A DNA stretch of 64,000 bases. Source: Raskinella chloraquaticus (SeqCode) (GTDB lineage Bacteria > Pseudomonadota > Alphaproteobacteria > Rhizobiales > UBA4765). Shown here in pieces: positions 52,001 to 59,982 of this stretch. The notes under the pieces are model-generated. The model saw only the letters and a program-made list of their open reading frames with translations. It was not told the DNA's origin and did not search any database. Where the stretch lies: positions 124,001 through 188,000 of the forward strand of contig DEZK01000007.1 in assembly GCA_002365175.1 (NCBI GenBank). Reading direction: 5' to 3'. Numbering within the stretch: the first letter of the stretch is position 1; every line of letters starts with the position of its first letter. Position numbers and translations under genes: made by a program.

Positions 52001-52572
52001 CACGCATGGCGCGCGGCCTGGGCCTTGGTCTGTCGATTGTCGAGCGCATCGGCAAGGTGCTTGACCATCCCATCATGCTGCGCTCGTGGCCGGGGAAGGG
52101 CTCGATGTTTTCAGTCAGCCTGCCACGCACGGTTGCGCGGGCAGTGCCGGCCAGCGCACGCGCGGACCCGACATCAGCCAATGCCTTTGCTGGAATCAAG
52201 GTTGCCTGTATCGACAACGACGTCACCATCCTCGATGGCATGTCGGTGTTGCTGAGCGGCTGGGGCTGCACGGTGGTCACGGGCCAGACCAGCGGCGAGG
52301 TGATGGAGAGCTACGCTGCAAAAAATGCGGAACCTGCCATTGTTCTTGTTGACTACCATCTCGACAGGGCGAGCGGCATCGACGCCATAGCAGACCTGCG
52401 GCGGCACTTCGGCGCTCGTCTGCCGGCAGCGCTGGTGACGGCCGATCGATCTCCAACGCTGCGTGCCGAGGCCGCTTCAAGCTCGATTGCGATTATCAAC
52501 AAACCGGTGCGGCCGGGTGCGCTCAGAGCACTCGTGGCGCAACTGCACGCGCAACGCACGGCTGCGGAATGA
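49057..52572 (+). CDS. Na+/solute symporter-hybrid histidine kinase (CrbS/MxtR-like)
   Basis: 1171 residues from ATG 49057 with GAGGA at 49046-49050. Residues about 1-510 are a sodium:solute symporter domain with about 13 helices. A PAS-like part (about 645-770) and a coiled coil follow, then the HisKA box with GHDILQPLNAARLY (His about 815), an ATPase domain (NLVSNALKYTREGR, DSGLGIPEHK) and a C-terminal receiver (about 1046-1165; Asp in IVLVDYHLD). This is the architecture of CrbS/MxtR, which with CrbR/ErdR controls acetate or ethanol use. The matching regulator gene is directly downstream in convergent orientation. Confidence 0.93.
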   Translation: MLFGWAVVVIALAYIGALFAVAGWAEKHGATYLARHRPTIYALALGVYCTSWTFYGSVGMATTRGFDFLAIYLGPILLFAVTPGLLRRVVALSKTQKITSLADFLAARYGKNQRVAVVATIIIVVGVLPYIALQLKAISTSITALLGGEGTIAYVTAPLVGDLPLLVALSLALFSILFGTRTLHQSERQYGLMFAIAVESVVKLAAFLVVGGYIVFVLYDGPGDLLEAAAITPGALAPFSRDIDGGQWITLTGLSFVAALLLPRMFHMAVIESDTADDVRRATWLFPLYLVAINLFVPFIAIAGLTAFAGQTFDADMLVLALPLSGGASAVSIIAFIGGLSSATAMVIIANVAISVMIANEIVTPLLLFRRQKSQVGEADMGRTVLLARRIGILVVLMLAYAYQKFAVSDQHLAAIGLLSFTAIVQLAPAFFGGLIWPGASAAGALCGLIAGSLMWAYTLLLPSFAASGLISSTFLTLGPWDIGWLKPQGLLHVGLDPLTHGVFWSLLVNLIGYVAGSLFFQPKDIEASQAKTFIAPPNSSPSTRLRIWRTAITVRDLEETVSRYLGAARTQASLQGFAQAHRVDLQPGMEADIELLRHCEYLLASAIGAASARLVLALLLRRRNVSAKAALRLLDDASAALQYNRDLLHTALDEVNQGIAVFDRDLRLITWNRRFDALLELPTNLISIGTSVQDIITYLANRGEFGAGSADELVATRLAAFLATGKTQRRPFLALGLILEIRTARLPGSGYVSTFSDVTQQVQAAENLERVNASLEIRVRERTDQLMRLNDELARARATADDANLGKTKFLAAAGHDILQPLNAARLYISALLERDASSEHNRLVSNVDQSLEAVEEIIGALLDISRLDTGALKTEITSFPLGELMRQIDIEFVPTARDRGLDLVVLSTELWVTSDRRLLRRLLQNLVSNALKYTREGRVLVGCRRRGAHLDVQVWDSGLGIPEHKQEVIFREFERLDQGARMARGLGLGLSIVERIGKVLDHPIMLRSWPGKGSMFSVSLPRTVARAVPASARADPTSANAFAGIKVACIDNDVTILDGMSVLLSGWGCTVVTGQTSGEVMESYAAKNAEPAIVLVDYHLDRASGIDAIADLRRHFGARLPAALVTADRSPTLRAEAASSSIAIINKPVRPGALRALVAQLHAQRTAAE

Positions 52573-52594
52573 CGGCTGGCCTGCAGCCCTCGTA

Positions 52595-53275
52595 TCAGCT
52601 CAACGCTGGCAGCGTGCCGTTGCCGGCCTGCCAGGCGGCGATATCAATCCTGGAGGCGGCGATCACCGCCTGCGTCCGGCTTTCGACGTCGAGCTTTTGC
52701 AGGATCGCCGAGACATGCGCCTTGACGGTCGCCTCCGACACTCCCAGCTCATAAGCAATCTGCTTGTTGAGAAGCCCCTCGGTCAGCATCATCAGGACAC
52801 GGACCTGTTGCGGCGTCAGCGTCGTCAGACGGTTAATGAGGGTCGCGGTTTCCTGGTCGTTATCAGCGCCGCGCCCCAGTTCCGGCGGCAGCCAGATGCC
52901 CCCATTCAGCACGTGCTGGATCGCGTGCCTCATCAAGTCAGCACCAAGCGATTTGGGAATGAAGCCGGAGGCACCAAAATCGATGCAGCGCCTCATCACC
53001 CCGTGATCTTCATTGGCGGAGACGACGACGACAGGGACCGCCGGATATTGGGCACGCAGATACATCAACCCGGAAAAACCCTTGATGCCAGGCATCGCCA
53101 GATCAAGCAGGACAAGATCGACATCGCTGCGCTCGGCCAGCAGCCGGGTGACATCTTCAAAGGCCGCCGCCTCGTCAATGGTCAGGTCCGCGTCAAACCC
53201 GCTCAGCGCCTGGCGCAACGCGCCGCGAAACAGTGGATGATCATCAGCAATGACGATCGAATAGGCGTGAGCCAT
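52595..53275 (-). CDS. LuxR-type response regulator (CrbR/ErdR-like)
   Basis: 226 residues from ATG 53275. Receiver with IVIADDHPLFRGALRQAL, Asp in VDLVLLDLAMPG and Lys in IPKSLG. The HTH output is at about 150-210 (LTPQQVRVLMMLTEGLLNKQ, VSEATVKAHVSAILQKL). The ADDHPLFRGA start and convergent position next to the transporter-kinase fit CrbR/ErdR, activator of acetyl-CoA synthetase genes. Its targets are not in the window. Confidence 0.92.
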   Translation of the reverse strand: MAHAYSIVIADDHPLFRGALRQALSGFDADLTIDEAAAFEDVTRLLAERSDVDLVLLDLAMPGIKGFSGLMYLRAQYPAVPVVVVSANEDHGVMRRCIDFGASGFIPKSLGADLMRHAIQHVLNGGIWLPPELGRGADNDQETATLINRLTTLTPQQVRVLMMLTEGLLNKQIAYELGVSEATVKAHVSAILQKLDVESRTQAVIAASRIDIAAWQAGNGTLPALS

Positions 53276-53428
53276 CAAGCTGCTCTCCTTCCCAAAGCCA
53301 CAGCGTATCGATGGCCTCATTTAAACAATGCGCGGTCACGAAAACAAGATCGCTTCACTATCCGCCAGATTGCGTCAGACGTCCAAGCCAATTAGCGTCA
53401 ACCAACCACCAAGCAGGGATATTGCCTC

Positions 53429-54394
53429 ATGTCGACCCCAAGCCTGCCCTTCTTTCCCGATCTTGAACCTTACCGGCGTGGAAGCCTCAAGGTAAGCCCG
53501 CGCCATACGCTTTATTTCGAAGAGTGCGGCAACCCGGCAGGCAAACCCGTCGTGTTGCTGCATGGCGGGCCGGGAGGGGGCGTCAATCCGCTGATGCGGC
53601 GCCTGCATGATCCACAGGCCTATCGCATGGTTCTCTTCGACCAGCGCGGTTGTGGACAGTCGACACCCTACGCCGATCTTGAGGATAATACGACTTGGTC
53701 GCTCGTTGGCGATATCGAGGCGCTGCGACAGCATCTGAGCATACAGCGATGGCAGGTGTTTGGCGGTTCCTGGGGCTCGACATTGGCGCTCGCTTACGCG
53801 CAGGCGCACCCGGAACGGGTGAGCGAGCTGGTATTGCGCGGGATATTCCTGCTGCGTGAAGCCGAAATCCGTTGGTTCTACCAGGAAGGAGCGAGTTGGG
53901 TTTTTCCGGAAGCATGGGAAGGCTTTCTGGCGCCCATTCCGCTTGCCGAGCGTGGCGATATGATCACCGCCTACCATCGGCGCCTGACGGGCAGCGATCA
54001 AACCGCACAGCTGGAGGCCGCCCGCGCCTGGAGCCGGTGGGAGGGCTCGGCCCTGTCGCTACTGGAAGACCCCGGGCGTGTGGAGCGGTTCGGCAGCGAC
54101 AGCTACGCACTCGCCTTCGCGCGCATCGAGAACCACTATTTCGTCAATCGCGGTTTTCTGCGGCAGGACGACCAGCTGCTGGCCGACGCTCACCGGCTCA
54201 AGGGCATTCCCGGGCGGATTGTGCACGGGCGCTATGACATGTGCACGCCAGCCAAGAATGCCTGGGACCTGAGCAAAGCGTGGCCGGATGGTGATCTGAC
54301 ATTTGTCGGTGACGGCGGCCACGCGCTGAGCGAACCGGGCATTGCGCGCGGCCTCGTTGCTGCAACTGACGCCTTCAAGTCGCGCGCGCCGTAG
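53429..54394 (+). CDS. pip: Proline iminopeptidase
   Basis: 321 residues, alpha/beta-hydrolase of peptidase family S33. HGGPGGGVNPLMRRLHDP, the nucleophile in GGSWGSTLALAYAQ, the long cap domain (IRWFYQEGASWVFPEAWEGF) and the late His in GDGGHALSEPG are all typical of Pip. It removes N-terminal proline from peptides in the cytoplasm. Its last 20 bases overlap the end of the convergent small membrane-protein gene. Confidence 0.94.
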   Translation: MSTPSLPFFPDLEPYRRGSLKVSPRHTLYFEECGNPAGKPVVLLHGGPGGGVNPLMRRLHDPQAYRMVLFDQRGCGQSTPYADLEDNTTWSLVGDIEALRQHLSIQRWQVFGGSWGSTLALAYAQAHPERVSELVLRGIFLLREAEIRWFYQEGASWVFPEAWEGFLAPIPLAERGDMITAYHRRLTGSDQTAQLEAARAWSRWEGSALSLLEDPGRVERFGSDSYALAFARIENHYFVNRGFLRQDDQLLADAHRLKGIPGRIVHGRYDMCTPAKNAWDLSKAWPDGDLTFVGDGGHALSEPGIARGLVAATDAFKSRAP

Positions 54395-54695
54395 ACGCGA
54401 GACGTTGCGCCAAGGCCGGCAGTTTCCAGGCAAGCCAGATGGCGCTGACGATGTTGCCAAGGATGAGGAGAGCAAGAATGAAGCCCGCCGCATGCAGCTT
54501 CCGGGGCTCAGCGATCCAGAAGAGCGTCGATGTAACGGCAAAACCAAGGTAGAGATCGCTGAAGGTCACCACCCCCCAGGGATCATCGCCGATACGGATA
54601 AAAGCAGCGATCATATCTTCGGCGAGTGCCGCGCGGATGATAAGCGCGACCAGCACCAGAGCTGCTGCAATCAGAATCGCGCGCCATATCCTCAT
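54375..54695 (-). CDS. Small integral membrane protein, unknown function
   Basis: 106 residues from ATG 54695, ribosome site GGAG 6 bases upstream. Three hydrophobic segments (about 5-24, 45-62, 68-92) with DPWGVVTFSDLYLGF between the first two. A longer frame extends far upstream to 55151, but it is the shadow of the divergent esterase gene. No function can be assigned. Convergent with pip. Confidence 0.72.
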   Translation of the reverse strand: MRIWRAILIAAALVLVALIIRAALAEDMIAAFIRIGDDPWGVVTFSDLYLGFAVTSTLFWIAEPRKLHAAGFILALLILGNIVSAIWLAWKLPALAQRLASTARAT

Positions 54696-54810
54696 CTCGA
54701 TCTCCTCTGTCAGGTTGACGTGAGTTGTACCTTGCCAATCGCCTGCTGATGCCCGATTTTCACGGGCACGCGCAGGAGCGCTCGCACATCTTACATCAGC
54801 AGGACGATTC

Positions 54811-55770
54811 ATGCCCCTAGCCATCGACCCCGCCCTTTTTGCTGACAGCGCCATCAGCGCTGAGACGCTGGCGCTCAACCGCCACATCGTCGATACATTC
54901 GCCGGATGGCCCGACCCCTGGGCCTTCCCGCCTTCCGTCATCCGTGAGGCACGCAAGCAGGGGCGTGGCATTTTCCCCATCAGACCAGCCTCGCCGCGTG
55001 CCGAGAGCCTCGACATTCCAGGTCCGCGCGGGCCGATCAATCTGCGGATCGTCAAGCCGTTGCAACCCTCACGCGGCGCCTTCCTGCATCTCCATTTCGG
55101 CGGCTGGACGCTCGGCTCGAATGACATGCATGACTGGTTCTTCGAGCGCATCGCCGACGCAACCGGGCTTAGCGTCGTCTCGGTCGATTACAAGCTGGCG
55201 CCGGAATTTCCTTATCCCGCCGGGCCGGATGATTGCGAGGCCGCCGCCTTGTGGCTGACGCGCGAGGCGGGGGTGCGGTTTGGCGGGACGGTGCTGGCGA
55301 TTGGCGGTGAATCGGCGGGCGCGCATCTGGCGGTGGTGACGATGGTGCGCCTGCGCGAGCGCCATGGGTTGGTGCCGTTCCGGGCTGCGGCGTTAACGGC
55401 TGGCAGTTTCGATCTGACGATGACGCCGAGCGCTGCCAATTGGGGAGCGGAAAAGCTCATTCTCAACACCCGCGACATCGTGAATTTCGCCCGCTGCTAC
55501 GTTCCTGCCGGCGTCGCGCTCAATCACCCGGATGTATCGCCCATGTATGCCGATGTGCGCGGCCTGCCGCCAGCGCTCTTCAGTGTGGGCACCAAGGACC
55601 CGCTGGTTGATGATTCAATGTTCATGGCCGGGCGGTGGATCGCTGCCGGCAACAGCGCCGAGATCGCCATCTATCCCGGCGGCTGCCATGTCTTTCACAT
55701 GTTCGATGGTGCCTTGAGTGAAACCTGCCTGACGCGGCTGACAGATTTTCTGGCAACCATGACAGCGTGA
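54811..55770 (+). CDS. Alpha/beta hydrolase, HSL-like esterase family
   Basis: 319 residues. The oxyanion motif is HFGGW (usually HGGG), the nucleophile elbow is GGESAGAHLAV, Asp lies in TKDPLVDDS and His in GGCHVFHMFDG. YKLAPEFPYPAGPDDCEAA is characteristic of the hormone-sensitive-lipase family. It hydrolyses short-chain esters or a related carboxyl ester. It stands alone between divergent and convergent neighbours. Confidence 0.9.
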   Translation: MPLAIDPALFADSAISAETLALNRHIVDTFAGWPDPWAFPPSVIREARKQGRGIFPIRPASPRAESLDIPGPRGPINLRIVKPLQPSRGAFLHLHFGGWTLGSNDMHDWFFERIADATGLSVVSVDYKLAPEFPYPAGPDDCEAAALWLTREAGVRFGGTVLAIGGESAGAHLAVVTMVRLRERHGLVPFRAAALTAGSFDLTMTPSAANWGAEKLILNTRDIVNFARCYVPAGVALNHPDVSPMYADVRGLPPALFSVGTKDPLVDDSMFMAGRWIAAGNSAEIAIYPGGCHVFHMFDGALSETCLTRLTDFLATMTA

Positions 55771-55838
55771 AGTTCAGCAGATGACAGCCCCAGCCGGACG
55801 GGACGCGCGCTCCCGCCAGGCAGAAGAGGCTGCGCCTT

Positions 55839-58055
55839 TCAAGCCGCCTGTCTGGCGCCAGCGCCTGAAGCAAAGCGACCGTAGAACGTCTCGTTCTTCT
55901 CCGCCATCTCTTTCAGGAGCTTGTTCGGCTTGAAGCGCTTGCCGTATTTCTTGGCGAAGAACTCGCAAAGTGCGACAAAGGCTTCGGTTCCCATCTGGTC
56001 GATATAGGTGAGAACGCCGCCGGTGAAGGGGGAGAAGCCAAAGCCGAGTATCGAGCCGACATCGGCCTCGCGCATATCGGTGATGACCCCGTCCTCGACG
56101 CAGCGCGCGGCTTCGAGCGCCTGTGTCACCAGAAAGCGGCGCATCAAATCGTCGCGATCGAATTTGTCCGGGTTATCAGTCGGCTTGATGATATCGACGA
56201 TGCCCGGCCACAGGGATTTCTTGCCGCCTTGCGGATAGTCATAGAAACCCTTGCCGTTCTTGCGACCGAAGCGCTCGCGCTTCACCACCATTTCTTCCAG
56301 CAGGCTTTCCTGACGCTCATCAACCGCCTTCACGCCGAGATCGGTCTTGGTTGCCTGCAGGATCTTCCAGGCAAGATCAAGCGCCACCTCGTCGTTGAGT
56401 GACAGCGGGCCAACCGGCATGCCGGCCATGCGCGCCAGATTTTCAACCATCGCCGCCGGCACGCCTTCGGTCAGCATGATATGGCCTTCGCGGACATAGT
56501 TGAGGACACAGCGATTGGCGAAGAACCCGCGCGAATCATTGACGACAATCGGCGTCTTGCGGATGGCCTTGACGAAATCCATCGCGGTGGCGAGCGCCCG
56601 GTCATTGGTCTTCTTGCCGAGGATCACTTCAACCAGCATCATGCGGTCGACGGGCGAGAAGAAATGCACGCCGACAAAATCGTCCGGGCGGCTCGAATAG
56701 GCGGCCAGCGACGTGATCGGCAGCGTCGAGGTGTTGGACGCAAAGATGACATCCTTGCCGATCACAGCCAGCGTCTTCTCGATGACATCCTTTTTGACGT
56801 CACGATTCTCAAATACCGCCTCGACAACAAAATCGACGCTTCTGAGGTCTTCATAATTGGCGGTCGGGCGCACCCGCTCAAGGATCATATCCTTCTCGGC
56901 GGCTTTCATCCGGCCCTTGTTGACCTGATCGGTCAGCGCCTGAACGATATGCTCCTTGCCCTTCTGCGCGGCCGCCTCATCACGATCGACGAGATAGACC
57001 ATCATGCCGGCACGCGCGCTCACCTGGGCGATGCCGGCACCCATGAAGCCGGCGCCGATGACGGCAATGGTCTGCAGTTTCGATGGCGCCACGCCGGGCG
57101 GGCGTCGCGCTCCCTTGTTCAGCTCACCCATCGACATGAAGAGGGTACGGATCATGGCGGCAGCTTCCGGCGAGCGCAACACGGAGGTGAAGTAGCGTGC
57201 CTCGATGCGCAGCGCTGTGTCGAAGGGAACGAGCAACCCTTCATAGACTGCGCTGAGGATCGCCTTCACGGCCGGGTAATTGCCATTGGTTTCGCGGCGC
57301 GCAATGGCAGCAGCGGCCGGCCAGACCTGGGAGCCACCGGCCGAATAGACCGGCCCGCCAGGAAGTTTGAAGCCATCACGATCCCACGGCGCTGCCGCTT
57401 TCGGGTTGGCCTTGATCCAGGCCTTGGCCTCAGCAATGAGATCGGCTGGCGGCACAACCTTGTCGACGAGCTTCATGGCTGATGCCCGGTCGAGCTTCAA
57501 CTCCTGCCCCTGGACGATAAGCTGAAGGGCATCCTGCGCCGGGACCAGGCGGGGAATGCGCTGCGTGCCGCCGGCGCCGGGAATAAGACCAACCTTCACT
57601 TCGGGAAGGCCAAGCCGGGTCTTGTCGTTCTGCGCGGCGATGCGGCCATGGGCGGCCAGTGCCAGCTCGAACCCACCGCCCAGCGCCGTGCCGTTGAGGG
57701 CAGCCACCACCGGCTTCTTGGCAAGTTCCAGGCGGCGGAACATCTGGCCGAGTTTCGAGGCTTCCTCAAAGAGTGCTTTCATCGCCGGCTTTTCGCCACG
57801 CTCGATCGTGAGGCGCTCAAAACGCGCCTTCATGGTGCTGAGCAATGTCAGGTCGGCGCCAGCACAGAAGGTTTCCTTGCCCGACGTGATGACCATGCCC
57901 TTGATGGTGTCATCCGTATGCAGCCGTTCAACGATGGCGGCGAATTCGCCAATGGCGTCCTCGTTCCACACATTCATGGAGCGCCCTGGCATGTCCCAGG
58001 TCACGGTCGCGATGCCATCGCTATCGATCTCTAGTTTGAAATTGGTCATGCTCAT
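55839..58055 (-). CDS. fadJ: Bifunctional enoyl-CoA hydratase/3-hydroxyacyl-CoA dehydrogenase (FadJ/FadB)
   Basis: 738 residues from ATG 58055, GGAGG 6 bases upstream. The N-terminal crotonase domain (about 1-200: GKETFCAGADLTLL, NGTALGGGFELALAAHGR, EVKVGLIPGAGGT) is followed by an NAD-binding 3-hydroxyacyl-CoA dehydrogenase domain (about 320-500: IGAGFMGAGIAQVSARAG, GVHFFSPVDRMMLVE) and C-terminal dehydrogenase domains. It performs the second and third steps of beta-oxidation. Last gene of the fatty-acid operon, 16 bases after the isochorismatase-like gene. Confidence 0.95.
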   Translation of the reverse strand: MSMTNFKLEIDSDGIATVTWDMPGRSMNVWNEDAIGEFAAIVERLHTDDTIKGMVITSGKETFCAGADLTLLSTMKARFERLTIERGEKPAMKALFEEASKLGQMFRRLELAKKPVVAALNGTALGGGFELALAAHGRIAAQNDKTRLGLPEVKVGLIPGAGGTQRIPRLVPAQDALQLIVQGQELKLDRASAMKLVDKVVPPADLIAEAKAWIKANPKAAAPWDRDGFKLPGGPVYSAGGSQVWPAAAAIARRETNGNYPAVKAILSAVYEGLLVPFDTALRIEARYFTSVLRSPEAAAMIRTLFMSMGELNKGARRPPGVAPSKLQTIAVIGAGFMGAGIAQVSARAGMMVYLVDRDEAAAQKGKEHIVQALTDQVNKGRMKAAEKDMILERVRPTANYEDLRSVDFVVEAVFENRDVKKDVIEKTLAVIGKDVIFASNTSTLPITSLAAYSSRPDDFVGVHFFSPVDRMMLVEVILGKKTNDRALATAMDFVKAIRKTPIVVNDSRGFFANRCVLNYVREGHIMLTEGVPAAMVENLARMAGMPVGPLSLNDEVALDLAWKILQATKTDLGVKAVDERQESLLEEMVVKRERFGRKNGKGFYDYPQGGKKSLWPGIVDIIKPTDNPDKFDRDDLMRRFLVTQALEAARCVEDGVITDMREADVGSILGFGFSPFTGGVLTYIDQMGTEAFVALCEFFAKKYGKRFKPNKLLKEMAEKNETFYGRFASGAGARQAA

Positions 58056-58071
58056 ATGGTGCCTCCCCGGC

Positions 58072-58671
58072 TTAACCAGCGCGTTGTTGCGGCTGTGAAA
58101 TCTGTATGTCCGCGATGATCGCGGCAGTTGTGGTGATAGTGGCGAATTCGCCAGCCAGATTGGCAAGCGACATCTGATGAATATCCTCGGCGCGATGATG
58201 CTCGCCGTCAGGGCCTGTGCGCCCGTAGGTCCAGGTTGCATCCCGCACGAGAAAAGCGCCGTAACCGAGATTGCCGGCCATGCGTGCTGTGGTCTCGACG
58301 CAGTGATTTGTGGTGGCACCGGTGATGATGAGTGAAGCGATATCCCATGCCTGCAATCGTGCCTCCAGATCAGTGCCGATGAAGGCGCTGTTGGCGGATT
58401 TCGTTACGACCACTTCGCCCGTGCGTTCAGCGGCAAAAGGCTGGACGGCAAAGCCGGGCTTGTCACGACGAAACGGTGAATGCGGATGGCGCGAGGCGTG
58501 GCGGATATGGATCACCGGCACGCCCGCCCCGCGACAGGCGGCGAGCAACACGGCAATGTTTGCCTCCGCCTGCGGATTATTGCGGGCGTTTCCGGCCGAA
58601 GCCATCTCGACAAAGGCCTGCTGCACGTCAATCACCAGCAGGGCCGCATGGCGTGCGTCCAATTGCGTCAT
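58072..58671 (-). CDS. Cysteine hydrolase, isochorismatase family
   Basis: 199 residues from ATG 58671. The Asp-Lys-Cys triad is visible: LLVIDVQQAF (Asp), VVTKSANSAF (Lys) and GATTNHCVETT (Cys). Members cleave amides such as nicotinamide or N-carbamoyl compounds, or isochorismate. It lies inside the beta-oxidation operon, 1 base after the thiolase stop. This is an unusual place; it may hydrolyse an amide released in fatty-acid breakdown, but the substrate is unknown. Confidence 0.9.
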   Translation of the reverse strand: MTQLDARHAALLVIDVQQAFVEMASAGNARNNPQAEANIAVLLAACRGAGVPVIHIRHASRHPHSPFRRDKPGFAVQPFAAERTGEVVVTKSANSAFIGTDLEARLQAWDIASLIITGATTNHCVETTARMAGNLGYGAFLVRDATWTYGRTGPDGEHHRAEDIHQMSLANLAGEFATITTTAAIIADIQISQPQQRAG

Positions 58672-58672
58672 C

Positions 58673-59881
58673 TCAGACACGTTCGATGATGGTGGCCGTT
58701 CCCATGCCAGCGCCGATGCACAGGGTGATGAGCGCGGTGTTGAGATTGCGCCGTTCCAGCTCATCGAGCACGGTGCCTATCAGCATGGCACCGGTTGCTC
58801 CCAGCGGATGGCCCATGGCGATCGCCCCGCCCGTCACATTGACCTTGTCATGGGGCACATCGAAGGCCTGCATGAAGCGCAGGACAACGGAGGCAAAAGC
58901 CTCGTTGACCTCGAACAGATCAATGTCGGAAATCGACATGCGCGCCTGTTTCAGAAGTTTCTGCGTCACATCGACCGGGCCTGTCAGCATGAGGGCCGTA
59001 TCGGAACCGATATTGGCGTAGGCGCGGATACGGGCGCGCGGCTGCATGCCGAGCTTTTTCGCGCCCTTCTTGTTGCCGATAAGCACGGCAGCCGCGCCAT
59101 CGACGATACCCGAGGAATTGCCGGCATGATGGACGTGGCGGACGGTCTCGACGTCGGGATGTGCCTGGATCGCCACCGCGTCGAACCCGCCCATCTCGCC
59201 CATCATCTGGAAGGAGGGTTTCAACTGGGCAAGCGACTGCATGTTGGTGTCAGGGCGCACGATTTCGTCATGGGCTAGGATGGTGAGGCCGTTGACGTCG
59301 GTCACCGGCACCACCGATCTGGTGAAGCGCCCGTCAGCCCAGGACTGGGCGGCACGCTTGTGGCTTTCTACCGCGTAGGCATCGACCACGTCGCGGGTGA
59401 AGCCATATTTGGTGGCGATGAGATCAGCGGAGACACCCTGCGGCATGAAGTAGGATTTCATGGCAATCTCAGGGTCCATGGCAATCGCTGCGCCTGAGGC
59501 GCCAAGGCCAACGCGCGACATGGATTCAACGCCGCCGGCGATCATCACATCATCAGCGCCGGCGATCGTCTGCGAGGCGGCGAAATTCACCGCATCAAGC
59601 CCCGAGGCGCAGAAGCGGTTGATCTGGATGCCGGGCACCTTGGTGCTGTAGCCGGCATTCAGCGCGGCGGCGCGGGCAATATCGCCTCCCGCCTCACCCA
59701 CCGGATCAACGCAACCGAGAATGACATCGCCAACCACCGCCGTGTCCATGCGATTGCGCTCGGCCAGCGCTTCCAGCGACTGGGTGGCAAGTTGCAGCGC
59801 CGTCACCTCGTGCAGCGAGCCGTCCTTCTTGCCGCGCCCGCGCGGGGTGCGAACCGTATCGAAGATAAAGGCGTCAGCCAT
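58673..59881 (-). CDS. fadA: Acetyl-CoA C-acyltransferase (thiolase, FadA/FadI-type)
   Basis: 402 residues. The nucleophilic Cys91 is in NRFCASGLDAVN, the His is in AMGHPLGATGAM and the second Cys is in LCIGAGMGTA near the C-terminus. It cleaves 3-ketoacyl-CoA to acetyl-CoA and a shortened acyl-CoA. The start ATG 59881 has GGGAG upstream. Order in the operon is acyl-CoA dehydrogenase, thiolase, hydrolase, FadJ, so a full beta-oxidation cycle is coded together. Confidence 0.95.
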   Translation of the reverse strand: MADAFIFDTVRTPRGRGKKDGSLHEVTALQLATQSLEALAERNRMDTAVVGDVILGCVDPVGEAGGDIARAAALNAGYSTKVPGIQINRFCASGLDAVNFAASQTIAGADDVMIAGGVESMSRVGLGASGAAIAMDPEIAMKSYFMPQGVSADLIATKYGFTRDVVDAYAVESHKRAAQSWADGRFTRSVVPVTDVNGLTILAHDEIVRPDTNMQSLAQLKPSFQMMGEMGGFDAVAIQAHPDVETVRHVHHAGNSSGIVDGAAAVLIGNKKGAKKLGMQPRARIRAYANIGSDTALMLTGPVDVTQKLLKQARMSISDIDLFEVNEAFASVVLRFMQAFDVPHDKVNVTGGAIAMGHPLGATGAMLIGTVLDELERRNLNTALITLCIGAGMGTATIIERV

Positions 59882-59951
59882 ATGGAGCTCCCGAAATCGT
59901 TTTTGTGCCTTGACGGCATGGTCGTGATGATTTGAGCAAATTCATGGACAG

Positions 59952-59973
59952 GCCGGGCGGAATGCCGCCCGGC
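59952..59973 (-). other. GC hairpin between acyl-CoA dehydrogenase and thiolase genes
   Basis: GCCGGGCGG, 4-base loop, CCGCCCGGC: a perfect 9-bp stem 10 bases after the acyl-CoA dehydrogenase stop. No T-run follows, so it probably affects transcript processing or stability inside the operon. Confidence 0.55.
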
Positions 59974-59982
59974 ACTGCCGGA

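Noticed and set aside
54696..55151. N-terminal extension of the small membrane protein to 258 residues
   Set aside because: The extension is antisense to the esterase gene and lacks protein-like composition; a ribosome site supports the start at 54695.
56481..57482. 333-codon plus-strand frame opposite fadJ
   Set aside because: FadJ is certain by domain content; no ribosome site or family fits the antisense frame.
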